This document shows, piece after piece, positions 23,178-32,518 of a stretch of 64,000 bases of DNA. Position 1 is the first letter of the stretch, and every line of letters begins with the position of its first letter. The DNA lies in assembly GCA_041394245.1 (NCBI GenBank), contig JAWKIR010000002.1, positions 558,001 through 622,000 of the forward strand. Reading direction: 5' to 3'. The translations under genes and the position numbers were made by a program. The DNA comes from Acidimicrobiales bacterium. Lineage in GTDB: Bacteria > Actinomycetota > Acidimicrobiia > Acidimicrobiales > Aldehydirespiratoraceae. The notes beneath the pieces are model-generated. The model had not been told where the DNA came from. It saw only the letters and a list, made by a program, of their open reading frames with translations, and ran no database searches.

Positions 23178-24281
23178 TCAGGGCCGGACGTCGAGTTGCG
23201 GGAGCACGTCGACGGCTCGCTGGCGGAGCCAGTGGTCGGCGAGCGACAGCAACACCATGGCCTCGACCATCGGCACGGCCCGCGGCAGGACGCACGGATC
23301 GTGGCGCCCCCTGGCTGCGAGTGTGGTGGCCTCGCCGCCGCGGGTGACCGTCTGCTGCTCGCTGGCGATCGTTCCCGTCGGCTTGAAGGCGACCCGACAG
23401 GTGATGTCGGCGCCGTTGGAGATGCCGCCCTGGATGCCCCCGGAGTGATTCGTGGTGGTGCGAGGTCCGTCGGTGCCGGGCTCGAACGGATCATTGTGGG
23501 CCAGCCCGGTCATCCGGGTACCGGCGAACCCGCTGCCGATCTCCACACCCTTGGCCGCAGGGAGCGACATGAGGCCGCCGGCGAGATCGGCATCGAGCTT
23601 GTCGAAGACGGGCTCCCCGAGCCCGGCGGGCACGTGCCGGGCGACGCAGCCGACGACGCCGCCCAGAGAGTCGCCGTCGCGGCGGGCCTGTTCGATCGCA
23701 GCGGTCATGGTCGCGGCGGCTCCGGGATCAGGACAACGGGTCGGATCGGCCTCGACGTCGTCGAGCGTCAGGGACCCGACATCGACGTTCGCTTCGATCT
23801 CGCCGACCGACTGGACCCACGCGAGGACCTCGATGCCGGCGACCGTGGCGAGCAGCTTGCGGGCGACGGCGGCCGCGGCGACTCGGCCGATCGTCTCCCG
23901 GGCACTGGCCCGGCCGCCCCCGGCCCAGTTCCGGATCCCGTACTTGGCGTCGTAGGTGAAGTCGGCGTGGGAGGGGCGGTAGACGTCTTTCAGATGGTCG
24001 TAGGCGCCGCTGTTGTGGTCCTTGTTGCGGACGAGCACCGCGATCGGCGTGCCGGTGGTGTAGCCCTCGAAGACCCCCGAGAGGATCTCGGCCCGGTCGG
24101 CCTCGTCACGCTGGGTCACCAGGCGGCTCTGCCCGGGCCGTCGGCGATCGAGATCGGCCTGCAACTCGTCGACCGTGATCGGCAGGCGCGGCGGAACCCC
24201 GTCGATCACGACGCCGACACCACCCCCATGGGACTCACCGAAGGTGCTGACGCGAAAGAGCGTGCCGAACGAGCTGGTCAT
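23178..24281 (-). CDS. aroC: Chorismate synthase
   Basis: Last step of the shikimate pathway: EPSP to chorismate, needing reduced FMN. The start FGTLFRVSTFGESHGGGVGVVIDGVPP is the family signature 1, DRRRPGQSRLVTQRDEAD and SGVFEGYTTGTPIAVLVRN follow, then RPSHADFTYDAKYGIRNWAGGGRASARET, NHSGGIQGGISNG, and RHDPCVLPRAVPMVEAM. The length of 367 is normal. The ATG at 24281 follows a TACACT box by 8 bases. The gene continues into an LLM oxidoreductase gene. Confidence 0.97.
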   Translation of the reverse strand: MTSSFGTLFRVSTFGESHGGGVGVVIDGVPPRLPITVDELQADLDRRRPGQSRLVTQRDEADRAEILSGVFEGYTTGTPIAVLVRNKDHNSGAYDHLKDVYRPSHADFTYDAKYGIRNWAGGGRASARETIGRVAAAAVARKLLATVAGIEVLAWVQSVGEIEANVDVGSLTLDDVEADPTRCPDPGAAATMTAAIEQARRDGDSLGGVVGCVARHVPAGLGEPVFDKLDADLAGGLMSLPAAKGVEIGSGFAGTRMTGLAHNDPFEPGTDGPRTTTNHSGGIQGGISNGADITCRVAFKPTGTIASEQQTVTRGGEATTLAARGRHDPCVLPRAVPMVEAMVLLSLADHWLRQRAVDVLPQLDVRP

Positions 24282-24320
24282 TGGCGGAAAGTGTATGGCC
24301 CAGAGGGGGCCGGACCCGAG

Positions 24321-26069
24321 CTATTCGTGGGGCTCGACGTCGATGAGGCCGCGTGCGTCGACCGCTCGGCGCCGCAGCGCATCGGCCGACGCGTCGTCGG
24401 GGGCGTCGTTGGCCGCCCGCTCGGCGGTCACCCGGCGGGTCCAGGCGGCGATCTCCTCGGCCGTCCGGGCGTCGTCCCAGCCGAGCTCCGCGGCCATCAG
24501 TTCGGCCGCGGCGTCGGCGACCATCGTGCCGCGCTCCTCGGTCTCGATCGAGATGCGCAGTCGCCGGGCGAGCACATCTTCGAGATGCAGCGCTCCCTCG
24601 TGACGGGCCGCGTGGACCACCTCCGCAGCGAGATACAACTCGCCCAGAACCGTGGCCAGGGAGGGGTCCTCGTCGGAGATGGAGAGCACGTCGTCGATCC
24701 GGCTGCCGTGGCGCCACAGGAGGCGGGTCACCAGCGCCTCGGGCAGGCCGTGCTCCGCCGCGATCTCGCCGGCTCGATCCACCCACGCATCCCACCCGTC
24801 GCTGCCGACGACGGTCACGTCCTCCGTGCACGACGGAGGGACGCGACGGCCGAGGCCCTCGGCAACCATGTCGATCGTGTCGGCCGCCATGACCCGATAG
24901 GTGGTGTACTTCCCGCCGGCGATCGAGATGAGGCCCGGCACCGGCTGGGCGACGGCGTGCTCGCGGCTCAGCTTCGCAGTGTCGTCGGCCTCGCCGCTCA
25001 CCAGAGGGCGCAGGCCCGCGTAGACGCCGACGATGTCGTCCTCGGTCAGCGGTCGCTCGAGGGCGACATTGGCCTGCTCGAGGATGTAGTCGATGTCGGC
25101 CTGTGACGCCGCGGGGTGGGCCCGGTCGTAGTCCCAATCGGTGTCGGTGGTGCCGATCAGCCAGTGCGCGCCCCACGGAATGATGAAGAGGACACTGCGA
25201 GGGGTGCGAAGGACGATGCCGCTGTCGCTGTCGATGCAGTCTCGGGGGACCACGATGTGGACGCCCTTGGCCGCGCGCACCGACAGCCCGGCGGGGCCGG
25301 CCATGTCCTGGATGTCGTCGATCCAGACGCCGGTGGCGTTGACGACCTTCTTCGCCCGGCAGGTGAAGCTCTCTCCCGACTCGAGATCGGTGAGTTCGGC
25401 GCCGACGACGGTCTTCACCGGCGCGTCGGTGTCGAACACCAGATCGCGGACCTGCGTGCTGGTGACGACCGCAGCCCCGTGGCGGGCGGCGGTACGGGCA
25501 ACCGCGAGCGTGTGGCGGGCGTCGTCGATCTGCGCGTCGGAGTAGAGGATCCCGCCGATGAGCGACGACTTCTTGAGCCCGGGCACCAGCTCGAGCGCCG
25601 CGGTGCGAGACAGATGACGATGCCGGGGGAGGGGGTTCTTGCCGGTCCACGCCAGCAGGTCGTAGAGGAACACCCCGGCGCCGTAGTAGAGCCGTTGCCA
25701 GACACGGTGGGTCAACGGGATCAGGAACCGCACCGGACGCACGAGATGGGGGCAGACCTTCTTGGTGAGGAGACCGCGCTCGTGGAGTGCCTCGCGGACC
25801 AGGGCGAAATCGCGCTGTTCCAGGTAGCGCAGCCCACCGTGGAGGAGCTTCGAGGAGCGGCTGGAAGTGCCGCTGGCGATGTCTCGCTGCTCGACGAGGG
25901 CGACGCTGAGCCCCCGGGTGGCGGCGTCGAGCGCACAGCCGACCCCGGTGATGCCGCCGCCGATGACGAGGACGTCGAACTCCTCGTTGCGGAGGCGTTC
26001 GAGATCGCGGCTGCGCTGCAGCGGGCCGAGAGACCCGGGCACCTGACGGTCGGACGTGGGCGCGGACAC
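24321..26069 (-). CDS. glpD: Glycerol-3-phosphate dehydrogenase, FAD-dependent
   Basis: Oxidises sn-glycerol 3-phosphate to dihydroxyacetone phosphate at the membrane, passing electrons to quinone. FAD-binding VLVIGGGITGVGCALDAATRGLSVALVE is at residues 33-60, SGTSSRSSKLLHGGLRYLE near 65-83, then the domain with WGAHWLIGTTDTDW, GLRPLVSGE, and SIAGGKYTTYRVMA. A C-terminal DAO_C domain is present; the length of 582 is typical. GTG 26069 lies 6 bases after a TAGGCT box that overlaps the divergent acyl-CoA synthetase promoter. Confidence 0.95.
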   Translation of the reverse strand: MSAPTSDRQVPGSLGPLQRSRDLERLRNEEFDVLVIGGGITGVGCALDAATRGLSVALVEQRDIASGTSSRSSKLLHGGLRYLEQRDFALVREALHERGLLTKKVCPHLVRPVRFLIPLTHRVWQRLYYGAGVFLYDLLAWTGKNPLPRHRHLSRTAALELVPGLKKSSLIGGILYSDAQIDDARHTLAVARTAARHGAAVVTSTQVRDLVFDTDAPVKTVVGAELTDLESGESFTCRAKKVVNATGVWIDDIQDMAGPAGLSVRAAKGVHIVVPRDCIDSDSGIVLRTPRSVLFIIPWGAHWLIGTTDTDWDYDRAHPAASQADIDYILEQANVALERPLTEDDIVGVYAGLRPLVSGEADDTAKLSREHAVAQPVPGLISIAGGKYTTYRVMAADTIDMVAEGLGRRVPPSCTEDVTVVGSDGWDAWVDRAGEIAAEHGLPEALVTRLLWRHGSRIDDVLSISDEDPSLATVLGELYLAAEVVHAARHEGALHLEDVLARRLRISIETEERGTMVADAAAELMAAELGWDDARTAEEIAAWTRRVTAERAANDAPDDASADALRRRAVDARGLIDVEPHE

Positions 26070-26075
26070 CCGTGC

Positions 26076-26085
26076 AGCCTACGCT
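26076..26085. promoter_or_regulatory. Overlapping divergent -10 boxes of glpD and acyl-CoA synthetase
   Basis: AGCCTACGCT carries TAGGCT on the minus strand (26076-26081) and TACGCT on the plus strand (26080-26085), with one shared TA. It is 6 bases from GTG 26069 and 8 bases from ATG 26094, so both transcripts would lack leaders. Confidence 0.5.
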
Positions 26086-26093
26086 GCGATGCC

Positions 26094-27743
26094 ATGGCCG
26101 GGACCGAGAGCGACACCTCCTTCGACGCAGTGAACTTCGCGACGATCTGGGAGGGCATCGCCGACGCGCTTCCGGAGAAGACGGCCGCGAGCCACGGCCT
26201 CGACTCGCGTGACTGGGCCACCTTCGAAGACCGGTCGGCACGGCTGGCGGGCGCGCTGCACGCCGACGGCGTCGGCGCCGACGACAAGGTCGCCCTCTAC
26301 CTCTACAACGGGTTCGAGTACGAGGAGGCGCAGTTCGCCGCCTTCAAGCAACGGGCCGTTCCGTGCAACGTCAACTATCGCTACCTCGAAGACGAACTCG
26401 CGTACCTCCTGGAGAACGCCGACGCGAAGGTGTTGTTCTTCGACCAGACGCTGGCCGACCGTGTCGCCCATGTCCGCGAGCGTTGCCCCGACGTCGTGCG
26501 ATACGTCCAGGTCGGCGGAGGCGATCTCCTCCCGGGCGCCGTCCACTACGAGACGCTGATCGCGGACCACGAGCCGGCCGAGCGGATCCCGAGGTCCGGT
26601 CACGACCTCTGGTTCCTCTACACCGGCGGCACCACGGGGAATCCGAAGGCGGTCATGTGGCCGCACGACCAGATGATCGCCAACATGGCCGCGCACTATG
26701 GCGTGCTCGATCGTGGGATCCCCACGAGCGCCGCCGAAGCGGTCGACGGAGCGATCGAACTCCATGCCCGCAACCGCACCACCAGGCTGCTCGCCGCCGC
26801 GCCGCTCATGCACGGCACCTCGGGGATCAACGCCCTCCACACACTCACCCAGGGCGGCATGGTCGCCACACTCGACAGCCGCAGCTTCGACGCCGACGAA
26901 CTCTGGACGACCGTCGCCCACCACCGGCTGACGATGCTCACCATCGTGGGCGAGGCGTTCGCCCGCCCGATGCTCGAAGCGCTCGATCGCGCCGAGGCCG
27001 CGGGTCGACCCCACGACCTGTCCAGCGTGTTCCAGATCATGTCGTCGGGCGTCATGTGGTCCCAGGAATCGAAACAGGCGTTCCTCGCCCACAAGCCCAT
27101 GACGTTGATGGACAGCCTCGGATCGAGCGAGTCGGTCGGGCAGGCCCTCCAGATCACCCGCCGCAACGAGAAGGTCGCGAGCACGGGTCGGTTCTCGCTC
27201 GGCGCGACCACACAGGTCATCACCGATGACGGACGCATGGTCGAACCCGGGTCGGGCGAGGTCGGGCGCCTCGCCAACCGGGGAGCCAACCCGCTCGGCT
27301 ACTACAAGGACCCGGCCAAGACCGAGGAGACGTTCCCGACGATCAACGGCATCCGCTGGTCGATCCCGGGCGACTACGCAACCGTCGAGGAAGACGGCAC
27401 GATCACCCTCCTCGGACGAGGCTCCGTCTGCATCAACTCCGGCGGCGAGAAGATCTACCCCGAAGAGGTCGAGGAGGCGGTGAAGACCCATCCGGCCGTC
27501 GCCGACTGCAACGTCGTCGGGCTCCCCGACGACCGCTGGGGACAGTCGGTCAACGCCGTCGTCGCGATCCATCCCGGCGTCGACGTCGACGACGACGAGA
27601 TCATCGCCCACACCCGCACCCAGATCGCTGCGTACAAGGCGCCCAAGCGGATCCTGCGCACCGACAGCTTCCTACGAAGCCCCAACGGCAAGTCCGACTA
27701 CAAATGGGCCAAGGCCGAGGCCGAGAAGCTCGCCGGCATCTGA
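26094..27743 (+). CDS. Acyl-CoA synthetase, AMP-forming
   Basis: Activates a fatty or other carboxylic acid to its CoA thioester through an acyl-adenylate. The phosphate-binding motif YTGGTTGNPKAVMW is near residues 176-190, SSGVMWS and DSLGSSES near 318-350, then the acyl-AMP pocket and GDYATVEEDGTITLLGRGSVCINSGGEKIYPEEVEE, and the C-terminal APKRIL..FLRSPNGKSDYKWAK with the catalytic lysine. The length of 549 is normal. The ATG at 26094 follows TACGCT. Similar to mycobacterial FadD enzymes; the chain length of the substrate is unknown. Confidence 0.92.
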   Translation: MAGTESDTSFDAVNFATIWEGIADALPEKTAASHGLDSRDWATFEDRSARLAGALHADGVGADDKVALYLYNGFEYEEAQFAAFKQRAVPCNVNYRYLEDELAYLLENADAKVLFFDQTLADRVAHVRERCPDVVRYVQVGGGDLLPGAVHYETLIADHEPAERIPRSGHDLWFLYTGGTTGNPKAVMWPHDQMIANMAAHYGVLDRGIPTSAAEAVDGAIELHARNRTTRLLAAAPLMHGTSGINALHTLTQGGMVATLDSRSFDADELWTTVAHHRLTMLTIVGEAFARPMLEALDRAEAAGRPHDLSSVFQIMSSGVMWSQESKQAFLAHKPMTLMDSLGSSESVGQALQITRRNEKVASTGRFSLGATTQVITDDGRMVEPGSGEVGRLANRGANPLGYYKDPAKTEETFPTINGIRWSIPGDYATVEEDGTITLLGRGSVCINSGGEKIYPEEVEEAVKTHPAVADCNVVGLPDDRWGQSVNAVVAIHPGVDVDDDEIIAHTRTQIAAYKAPKRILRTDSFLRSPNGKSDYKWAKAEAEKLAGI

Positions 27744-27747
27744 CCCC

Positions 27748-29100
27748 TCACAGTTCGAGCAGTGCCTGCTCGATCACCTCGGGCATGGCCGGGTGGATGT
27801 AGTACTGCCCGGTCGCCATCTGATCGACGGTCAACCCGAACACCATCCCCTGGATGAGCTGCTGCACCAGCGTCGGTGCCTGCGGCCCCATGACATGCGC
27901 GCCGAGGAGCTGCCGCGTCGCATTGTCCATGATCAACTTGCAGATGCTCTCGGTGTCCTCCATCGCCCAACCGGCCGCGGCCGAGCCGTACTCCTGCACG
28001 TGGGCGGTGTAGTCGAGACCCCGCTCGATGCACTGCTGCTCGGTGAGCCCGACGGTGCCGATCTGGGGATGTGCGAACACCGCCGCCGGGATCAGGTCGT
28101 GATTCATCTCCCGCAGATCGTCGGGATACGTCAGGTTGTGGGCCACGATCTTCGCTTCGTGATTCGCCACATGCTTCAGCTGGACCGGGTTGGTGATGTC
28201 GCCCAGAGCCCACACGCCTTCGATGTTGGTGCGTCCGAAGGCATCACTGATGACGTAGCCGTTGTCGCCCAACGCGACGCCGGTGGCCTCAACGCCGAGC
28301 TGGTCCCCGTTCGGGACCCGACCGGTGGCGACGAGGAGTCGATCGCCACGAAGCGTCGTGCCGTCGCCGAGGCGCATCACGATGTCGCCTTCGGTGTCGC
28401 GTTCGACCCCAAGGATGTCGGCGCTGCGGTGGGTGGGGTAGCGGCGGCTGTAGATCTCGGTCATGCGGGCGCTGATGTCGTGGTCCTGATCGCGCAGCAT
28501 GGCGTCGCCCCGTAGGACATAGGTGACATCGCTCCCGAGCGCGCCGAAAACGGCGCCGAGCTCGGCGGCGATGTAGCCACCGCCGAGCACGATCAGTCGC
28601 TCGGGCAACTCGTCGACCCGCATGATCGTGTCGGACGTGTCGAAACCGACCGTGTCGATGCCGGGGACGGCGGGAACGTTGGCCCGGGCGCCGGCGGCGA
28701 GCACGATGTGGTCGGCGGTGATGATCTCGTCGCCGACGCGAAGCTGCTTCGGTCCGACGAAGCGGGCGTCGTGCTGGAAGACGGTGACATTGTCGAGGCT
28801 CTTGCGATAGTCCTCGCCGCCTGCGGCGATCGGGTCGATCCGGTCGAAGACGCGATCCCGGATGGCGGGCCAGTCGGCGCCCTCGAACCGGGTCCGAACG
28901 CCGAACTCTGGCCCGCGCCGTGCGAGGTCGGCGATCTCCGCGGCGTACACGAACATCTTCGACGGGATGCACCCCACGTTGAGGCAGGTGCCGCCGAAGA
29001 GCCCCCGCTCCACGATGGCAACATCCCAGTCGTCGTGCTCGGGGCCGATGATCGAGTTGCCCGACCCCGCGCCGATGATGATCAGATCGAACCGTTTCAC
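27748..29100 (-). CDS. mtr: Mycothione reductase
   Basis: NADPH- and FAD-dependent enzyme that keeps mycothiol, the main low-molecular thiol of actinomycetes, reduced. FAD motif LIIIGAGSGNSI at 6-17; redox disulfide GGTCLNVGCIPSKMFVY with Cys39 and Cys44; NADPH motif VLGGGYIAAELGAVFGALG; VWALGDITN near 300; and the C-terminal active-site HPAMPEVIEQALLEL. The opening RFDLIIIGAGSGNSI with SGNS is closer to mycothione reductases than to lipoamide dehydrogenase. GTG 29100 follows TAGCCT by 6 bases. Confidence 0.88.
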   Translation of the reverse strand: MKRFDLIIIGAGSGNSIIGPEHDDWDVAIVERGLFGGTCLNVGCIPSKMFVYAAEIADLARRGPEFGVRTRFEGADWPAIRDRVFDRIDPIAAGGEDYRKSLDNVTVFQHDARFVGPKQLRVGDEIITADHIVLAAGARANVPAVPGIDTVGFDTSDTIMRVDELPERLIVLGGGYIAAELGAVFGALGSDVTYVLRGDAMLRDQDHDISARMTEIYSRRYPTHRSADILGVERDTEGDIVMRLGDGTTLRGDRLLVATGRVPNGDQLGVEATGVALGDNGYVISDAFGRTNIEGVWALGDITNPVQLKHVANHEAKIVAHNLTYPDDLREMNHDLIPAAVFAHPQIGTVGLTEQQCIERGLDYTAHVQEYGSAAAGWAMEDTESICKLIMDNATRQLLGAHVMGPQAPTLVQQLIQGMVFGLTVDQMATGQYYIHPAMPEVIEQALLEL

Positions 29101-29106
29101 GGGCGC

Positions 29107-29116
29107 AGGCTAGCTT
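29107..29116. promoter_or_regulatory. Overlapping divergent -10 boxes of mtr and a lipoprotein gene
   Basis: AGGCTAGCTT holds TAGCCT on the minus strand (29107-29112) and TAGCTT on the plus strand (29111-29116), sharing TA. Distance is exactly 6 bases to each start codon (GTG 29100 and ATG 29123). Confidence 0.5.
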
Positions 29117-29122
29117 CGCGCC

Positions 29123-30502
29123 ATGGCGCGCCTACCCGTTCCGGTTCGTTTCCTTCTCTTCGGCGTCATTGCCCTGGCGACAGTCGCGACGGCCTGCGGC
29201 GACGACACTGCGGCCGAAGACCCGGCGCCCGTGTCGACCGGGGCATCGGACGACACCACCCCGTCCGTACCCGGTAGCGAAGATCTGGACGGTGACGACA
29301 CCACCACCACGATGCCCGACGTGGAACTCACCGACTCCTTCCGCGGCGTGACCGCCGAGGCGATCAAGGTCGGCGTTGTCGGTCCCGATCTCGAGGCGCT
29401 CAGAGGGCTCGTGGATCTCGACCACGGTTCCTACGAGGCCGCGTACCGGGCCCTGATCGACGACGTGAACCGCCAAGGCGGTGTCAACGGCCGCGAGATC
29501 GAGATGGTGTACGAGTCGTTCCTCCCCATCGGAACCGAGGGGATGGACACGGTGTGCTCGCGTTTCACCGAGGACGAGCAGGTGTTCGCGGTCTTGGGCA
29601 GCGTCCTCGACGACGGCCCCCTCTGCTACACGGAGCTGAGCGACACGGCCATGATCGGGAGTACGCAGAACAACCGTCGTGTCGAGCGGTCGTCGGCGCC
29701 CTGGTTCACCGGCTTCCGCAACAGCGACGACGTGGTGCAGACGATCATCAGCGGCTTCGACGAACGCGGCGTGTTCGACGATGCGGCGGTCGCTGTCGTG
29801 GCTGCGGTGGCCGACAAGACGCAGGTCGAGTCGATCGCGCTGCCCCTGCTCGACGACCTGGGCGTCGACGTCGTCGACGTGTCGTTCATCGAGGCCTCCG
29901 CACTCGACACCGCAGCATCTGAGGCCGAGTCGGCACTGATCGCCGAGAAGCAGAAGACGGCCGGGGCCGAGGTCGCCCTGGCCATCGGAGGGGGCACGCC
30001 CAGCTATGTCGGCGGGCTCGAGGACTCCGACTTCCGCCCCCGGGTGGCGACGACGACGCTGAGCTCCCTGCGGGCCTACATCCGTGACCGGGGCGGCCGG
30101 GACCTCTCGGTCCTCGAAGGTTCGGTGGCCGGCAACATCGCGGAACAGGTGGGGTGGTGGGCCGACCCGGCGATCCAGGACTGCATCGCGATCGTGGAGG
30201 CGGCGGGCGAGCCCACGATCCTCGACCCGAACACGCGGGCGCCCGAAGAACCCGAGAACATCGTGTCGGTCGCCGCGGCGTGCCGTGACGTCGCGTTGTT
30301 CGTCGCCATCGCCACCGCGGCGGGCCCCGACCTGACGAACGACACCTTCCGGGCCGCCGGCGAATCGCTCGGTGAGTTCCACGTCCCGGGCTTCGGCCCC
30401 GCCTTCTACAGCGCCGACTCGCCCGATGGCGGTGCCCCGATCTACTTCTACGAATGGGACGACGAACTCCAGGACCTGGCGACCGATGGGACGACTCTGT
30501 GA
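29123..30502 (+). CDS. Type I solute-binding lipoprotein, branched-chain amino acid transporter-like
   Basis: Exported binding protein of the Leu/Ile/Val-binding (Peripla_BP_6) fold. The lipoprotein signal ends VATAC with Cys25, followed by an Asp/Thr linker to about residue 70. The mature domain begins AIKVGVVGPDLEALRGLVDLDHGSYEAAYRALIDDVNRQGGVNGREIEMVYE, typical of that family, and includes FAVLGSVLDDG and a STQNNRRVER region. No ABC permease or ATPase gene is nearby, so it may act as a sensor or use a distant transporter. It overlaps the GH20 gene by GTGA, so the ligand may relate to amino sugars; that is inference. Confidence 0.75.
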   Translation: MARLPVPVRFLLFGVIALATVATACGDDTAAEDPAPVSTGASDDTTPSVPGSEDLDGDDTTTTMPDVELTDSFRGVTAEAIKVGVVGPDLEALRGLVDLDHGSYEAAYRALIDDVNRQGGVNGREIEMVYESFLPIGTEGMDTVCSRFTEDEQVFAVLGSVLDDGPLCYTELSDTAMIGSTQNNRRVERSSAPWFTGFRNSDDVVQTIISGFDERGVFDDAAVAVVAAVADKTQVESIALPLLDDLGVDVVDVSFIEASALDTAASEAESALIAEKQKTAGAEVALAIGGGTPSYVGGLEDSDFRPRVATTTLSSLRAYIRDRGGRDLSVLEGSVAGNIAEQVGWWADPAIQDCIAIVEAAGEPTILDPNTRAPEEPENIVSVAAACRDVALFVAIATAAGPDLTNDTFRAAGESLGEFHVPGFGPAFYSADSPDGGAPIYFYEWDDELQDLATDGTTL

Positions 30503-31986
30503 GCCCTGCGTTCGAGCGTCGGGCCTACATGCTCGACGTGAGTCGGGATCGGGTGCCGACGAACGAGACGCTCGAGTGGCTCGTCGGTGTGCTCGCGGCT
30601 TGCGGGTTCAACGAGTTGCAGCTCTATGTCGAGCACACGTTCACCTATCGGGGCCACGAGACCGTCTGGGCCGATGCATCGCCCCTCACCCACGCCGAGA
30701 TGCGATCGCTCGACGATGCCTGCGAACGCGCCGGGATCGACCTGGTGGCCAACATGAACGGCTTCGGCCACATGGGTCGATGGCTGGTCCACGACGAGTA
30801 CCGCAGCCGGGCGGAGTGCCCGGACGGGTTTCCGAGCCTGTTCGGTGGGGGCCGCAGCGATGCGACGTGTCTTGCGCCCACGCCGACGAACGCCGAGCTG
30901 GCTGTCGAACTCGCCCGCGACATGGCGTCGGTCGTGCGGAACCCTCGGATCCACATCGGTGGTGACGAACCGTTCGAACTGGGGGAGGGCGCCTCGGCCG
31001 CGGCGGTGGCCGAGCGGGGGCGCGATCAGGTCTATCTGGAGCATCTCCGCCGCATCATCGAACCGCTGGTCGCCGACGGCCACGAGGTGATGTTCTGGGC
31101 CGACCTGTTCCGCCGCGATGCGACCCTGATCCCGTCGATTCCGGCCGGCGCGGTGCCGGTCGTGTGGAACTACGAGGCGCCCTCGGCTGCGAGCTGGCTC
31201 GACTTGCTGCCGGCGGATCTCGTCGAGCGACTCGGGTTGCCCCACGATGCGAACCTCGGCTTCGTGGCCCACGCCCGGCTGTTCGTCGAAGCGGACGTAC
31301 CGTTCTGGGTCGCCCCGGGAACATCGACGTGGAACACCGTCATCGGCCGGAACCGAAACGCCGTGTCCAACATCGCCGACGCCGTGACCGTCGGCCGCGC
31401 GAACGGCTCACCCGGTCTGCTCCTCACCGACTGGGGCGACGGCGGACACTGGCAGCCGCTCCCCGTGTCGTTGCCCTCGATCGTGCGTGGCGGAGCCGCG
31501 GCGTCCACCGGAACGGTCCCCGACGATGCCGAGGTGTGGTCGGCCATCGACGCACTGCTCGGTTGCGAGGCAGGCATCGGGGAGCTGATCGACCGGCTCG
31601 GGAACATCGGCGAGTCCGTCGGGGTGACCTCACCCAACTCGTCGCCGCTGGCCGCAGCCCTCGGCGCAGGCGGTTTCCCGGTCATGGGGGAGCCCGACGT
31701 GGCCGGCGTCGAGGCGGCCGACCTGCTGCTCACCGACGCAACGGAGCGATTCGACGCAGGATCGATCGGCGGCGATCGGGGCGAGGTCATCGCCGCGGAG
31801 ATGGCAGCGGCGTGCCGGCTGGCCCATCACGGCCTGCGGCGGCTCGCCGACGAGCGAGGGATCGGCCTCGCCCGGCCAGTCGCGCTCGGTACCGCCGCCG
31901 AGGTCATCGAGGCACAACGGGCTGCGTGGTTGCGCACCAGCCGTCCCGGCGGTCTCGACGACTCCATCGCCAAGCTCGCCCTCTGA
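30499..31986 (+). CDS. Glycoside hydrolase family 20-like hexosaminidase
   Basis: Probable beta-N-acetylhexosaminidase acting on N-acetylglucosamine or N-acetylgalactosamine glycosides. The barrel starts RAYMLDVSRDRVPTNETLEWLVGVLAACGFNELQLYVEHTFTYRGHE and HIGGDEPFEL at residues 152-161 contains the GH20 catalytic Asp156-Glu157 pair. GLLLTDWGDGGHWQP near 305-319 fits the substrate tryptophan loop. There is no signal peptide and no N-terminal GH20b domain, so it is likely cytoplasmic and acts on imported saccharides. 495 residues. GTG start within a GTGA overlap with the binding-protein gene. Confidence 0.78.
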   Translation: MSPAFERRAYMLDVSRDRVPTNETLEWLVGVLAACGFNELQLYVEHTFTYRGHETVWADASPLTHAEMRSLDDACERAGIDLVANMNGFGHMGRWLVHDEYRSRAECPDGFPSLFGGGRSDATCLAPTPTNAELAVELARDMASVVRNPRIHIGGDEPFELGEGASAAAVAERGRDQVYLEHLRRIIEPLVADGHEVMFWADLFRRDATLIPSIPAGAVPVVWNYEAPSAASWLDLLPADLVERLGLPHDANLGFVAHARLFVEADVPFWVAPGTSTWNTVIGRNRNAVSNIADAVTVGRANGSPGLLLTDWGDGGHWQPLPVSLPSIVRGGAAASTGTVPDDAEVWSAIDALLGCEAGIGELIDRLGNIGESVGVTSPNSSPLAAALGAGGFPVMGEPDVAGVEAADLLLTDATERFDAGSIGGDRGEVIAAEMAAACRLAHHGLRRLADERGIGLARPVALGTAAEVIEAQRAAWLRTSRPGGLDDSIAKLAL

Positions 31987-32003
31987 TCTGCGAGGATGCG
32001 GGC

Positions 32004-32498
32004 ATGATCGAAAGCGACGAGCGGACGGATGCGAGCGGGCGGCCGGTGAGCGGCCGGTGGTTCGAGGAGTTGACGCCCGGCCTGGTGATCCAGCATGCGT
32101 TGCGGCGCACGATCACCGAATCCGACAATGTGGCGTTTTCGACGATGACGATGAATCCGGCATGGCTCCATCTCGATTTCGACTACGCCGCGAAAGAGAC
32201 CGAATTCGGTCGACCGCTGGTGAACTCCCTGCTCACGCTGGGTGTCGTGGTCGGGATCTCGGTGCACGAGACGACGCTCGGCACCACGGTCGCCAACCTG
32301 GGGTTCGACAAGGTCGACTTCCCGGCACCGCTGTTCCACGGCGACACGATCCGGGTCGAGACCGAGGTACTCGCCGCCCGAGCGTCGTCGTCGCGCCCCA
32401 CCCAGGGAATCGTGACGTTCGAACACCGGGCCTTCAACCAGGAGGACACTCTCGTCTGTCGGGCAGTACGCAATGCGCTGATGTTGCGACGACCCTGA
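32004..32498 (+). CDS. MaoC-like dehydratase
   Basis: Hot-dog fold protein of the MaoC/(R)-enoyl-CoA hydratase group. It begins GRWFEELTPGLVIQHALRRTITESDNVAFSTMTMNPAWLHLDFDYA, where the hydratase Asp/His positions lie, then FGRPLVNSLLTLGVVVGISV and the C-terminal GDTIRVETEVLAARASSSRP. Length 164. Mesaconyl-CoA or itaconate-type hydratases of this form often sit beside a CoA-ester lyase, as here. The exact acyl-CoA is unknown. It is convergent with the lyase gene. Confidence 0.85.
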   Translation: MIESDERTDASGRPVSGRWFEELTPGLVIQHALRRTITESDNVAFSTMTMNPAWLHLDFDYAAKETEFGRPLVNSLLTLGVVVGISVHETTLGTTVANLGFDKVDFPAPLFHGDTIRVETEVLAARASSSRPTQGIVTFEHRAFNQEDTLVCRAVRNALMLRRP

Positions 32499-32518
32499 CG
32501 CTTCGAGTCCGCGGGGGT

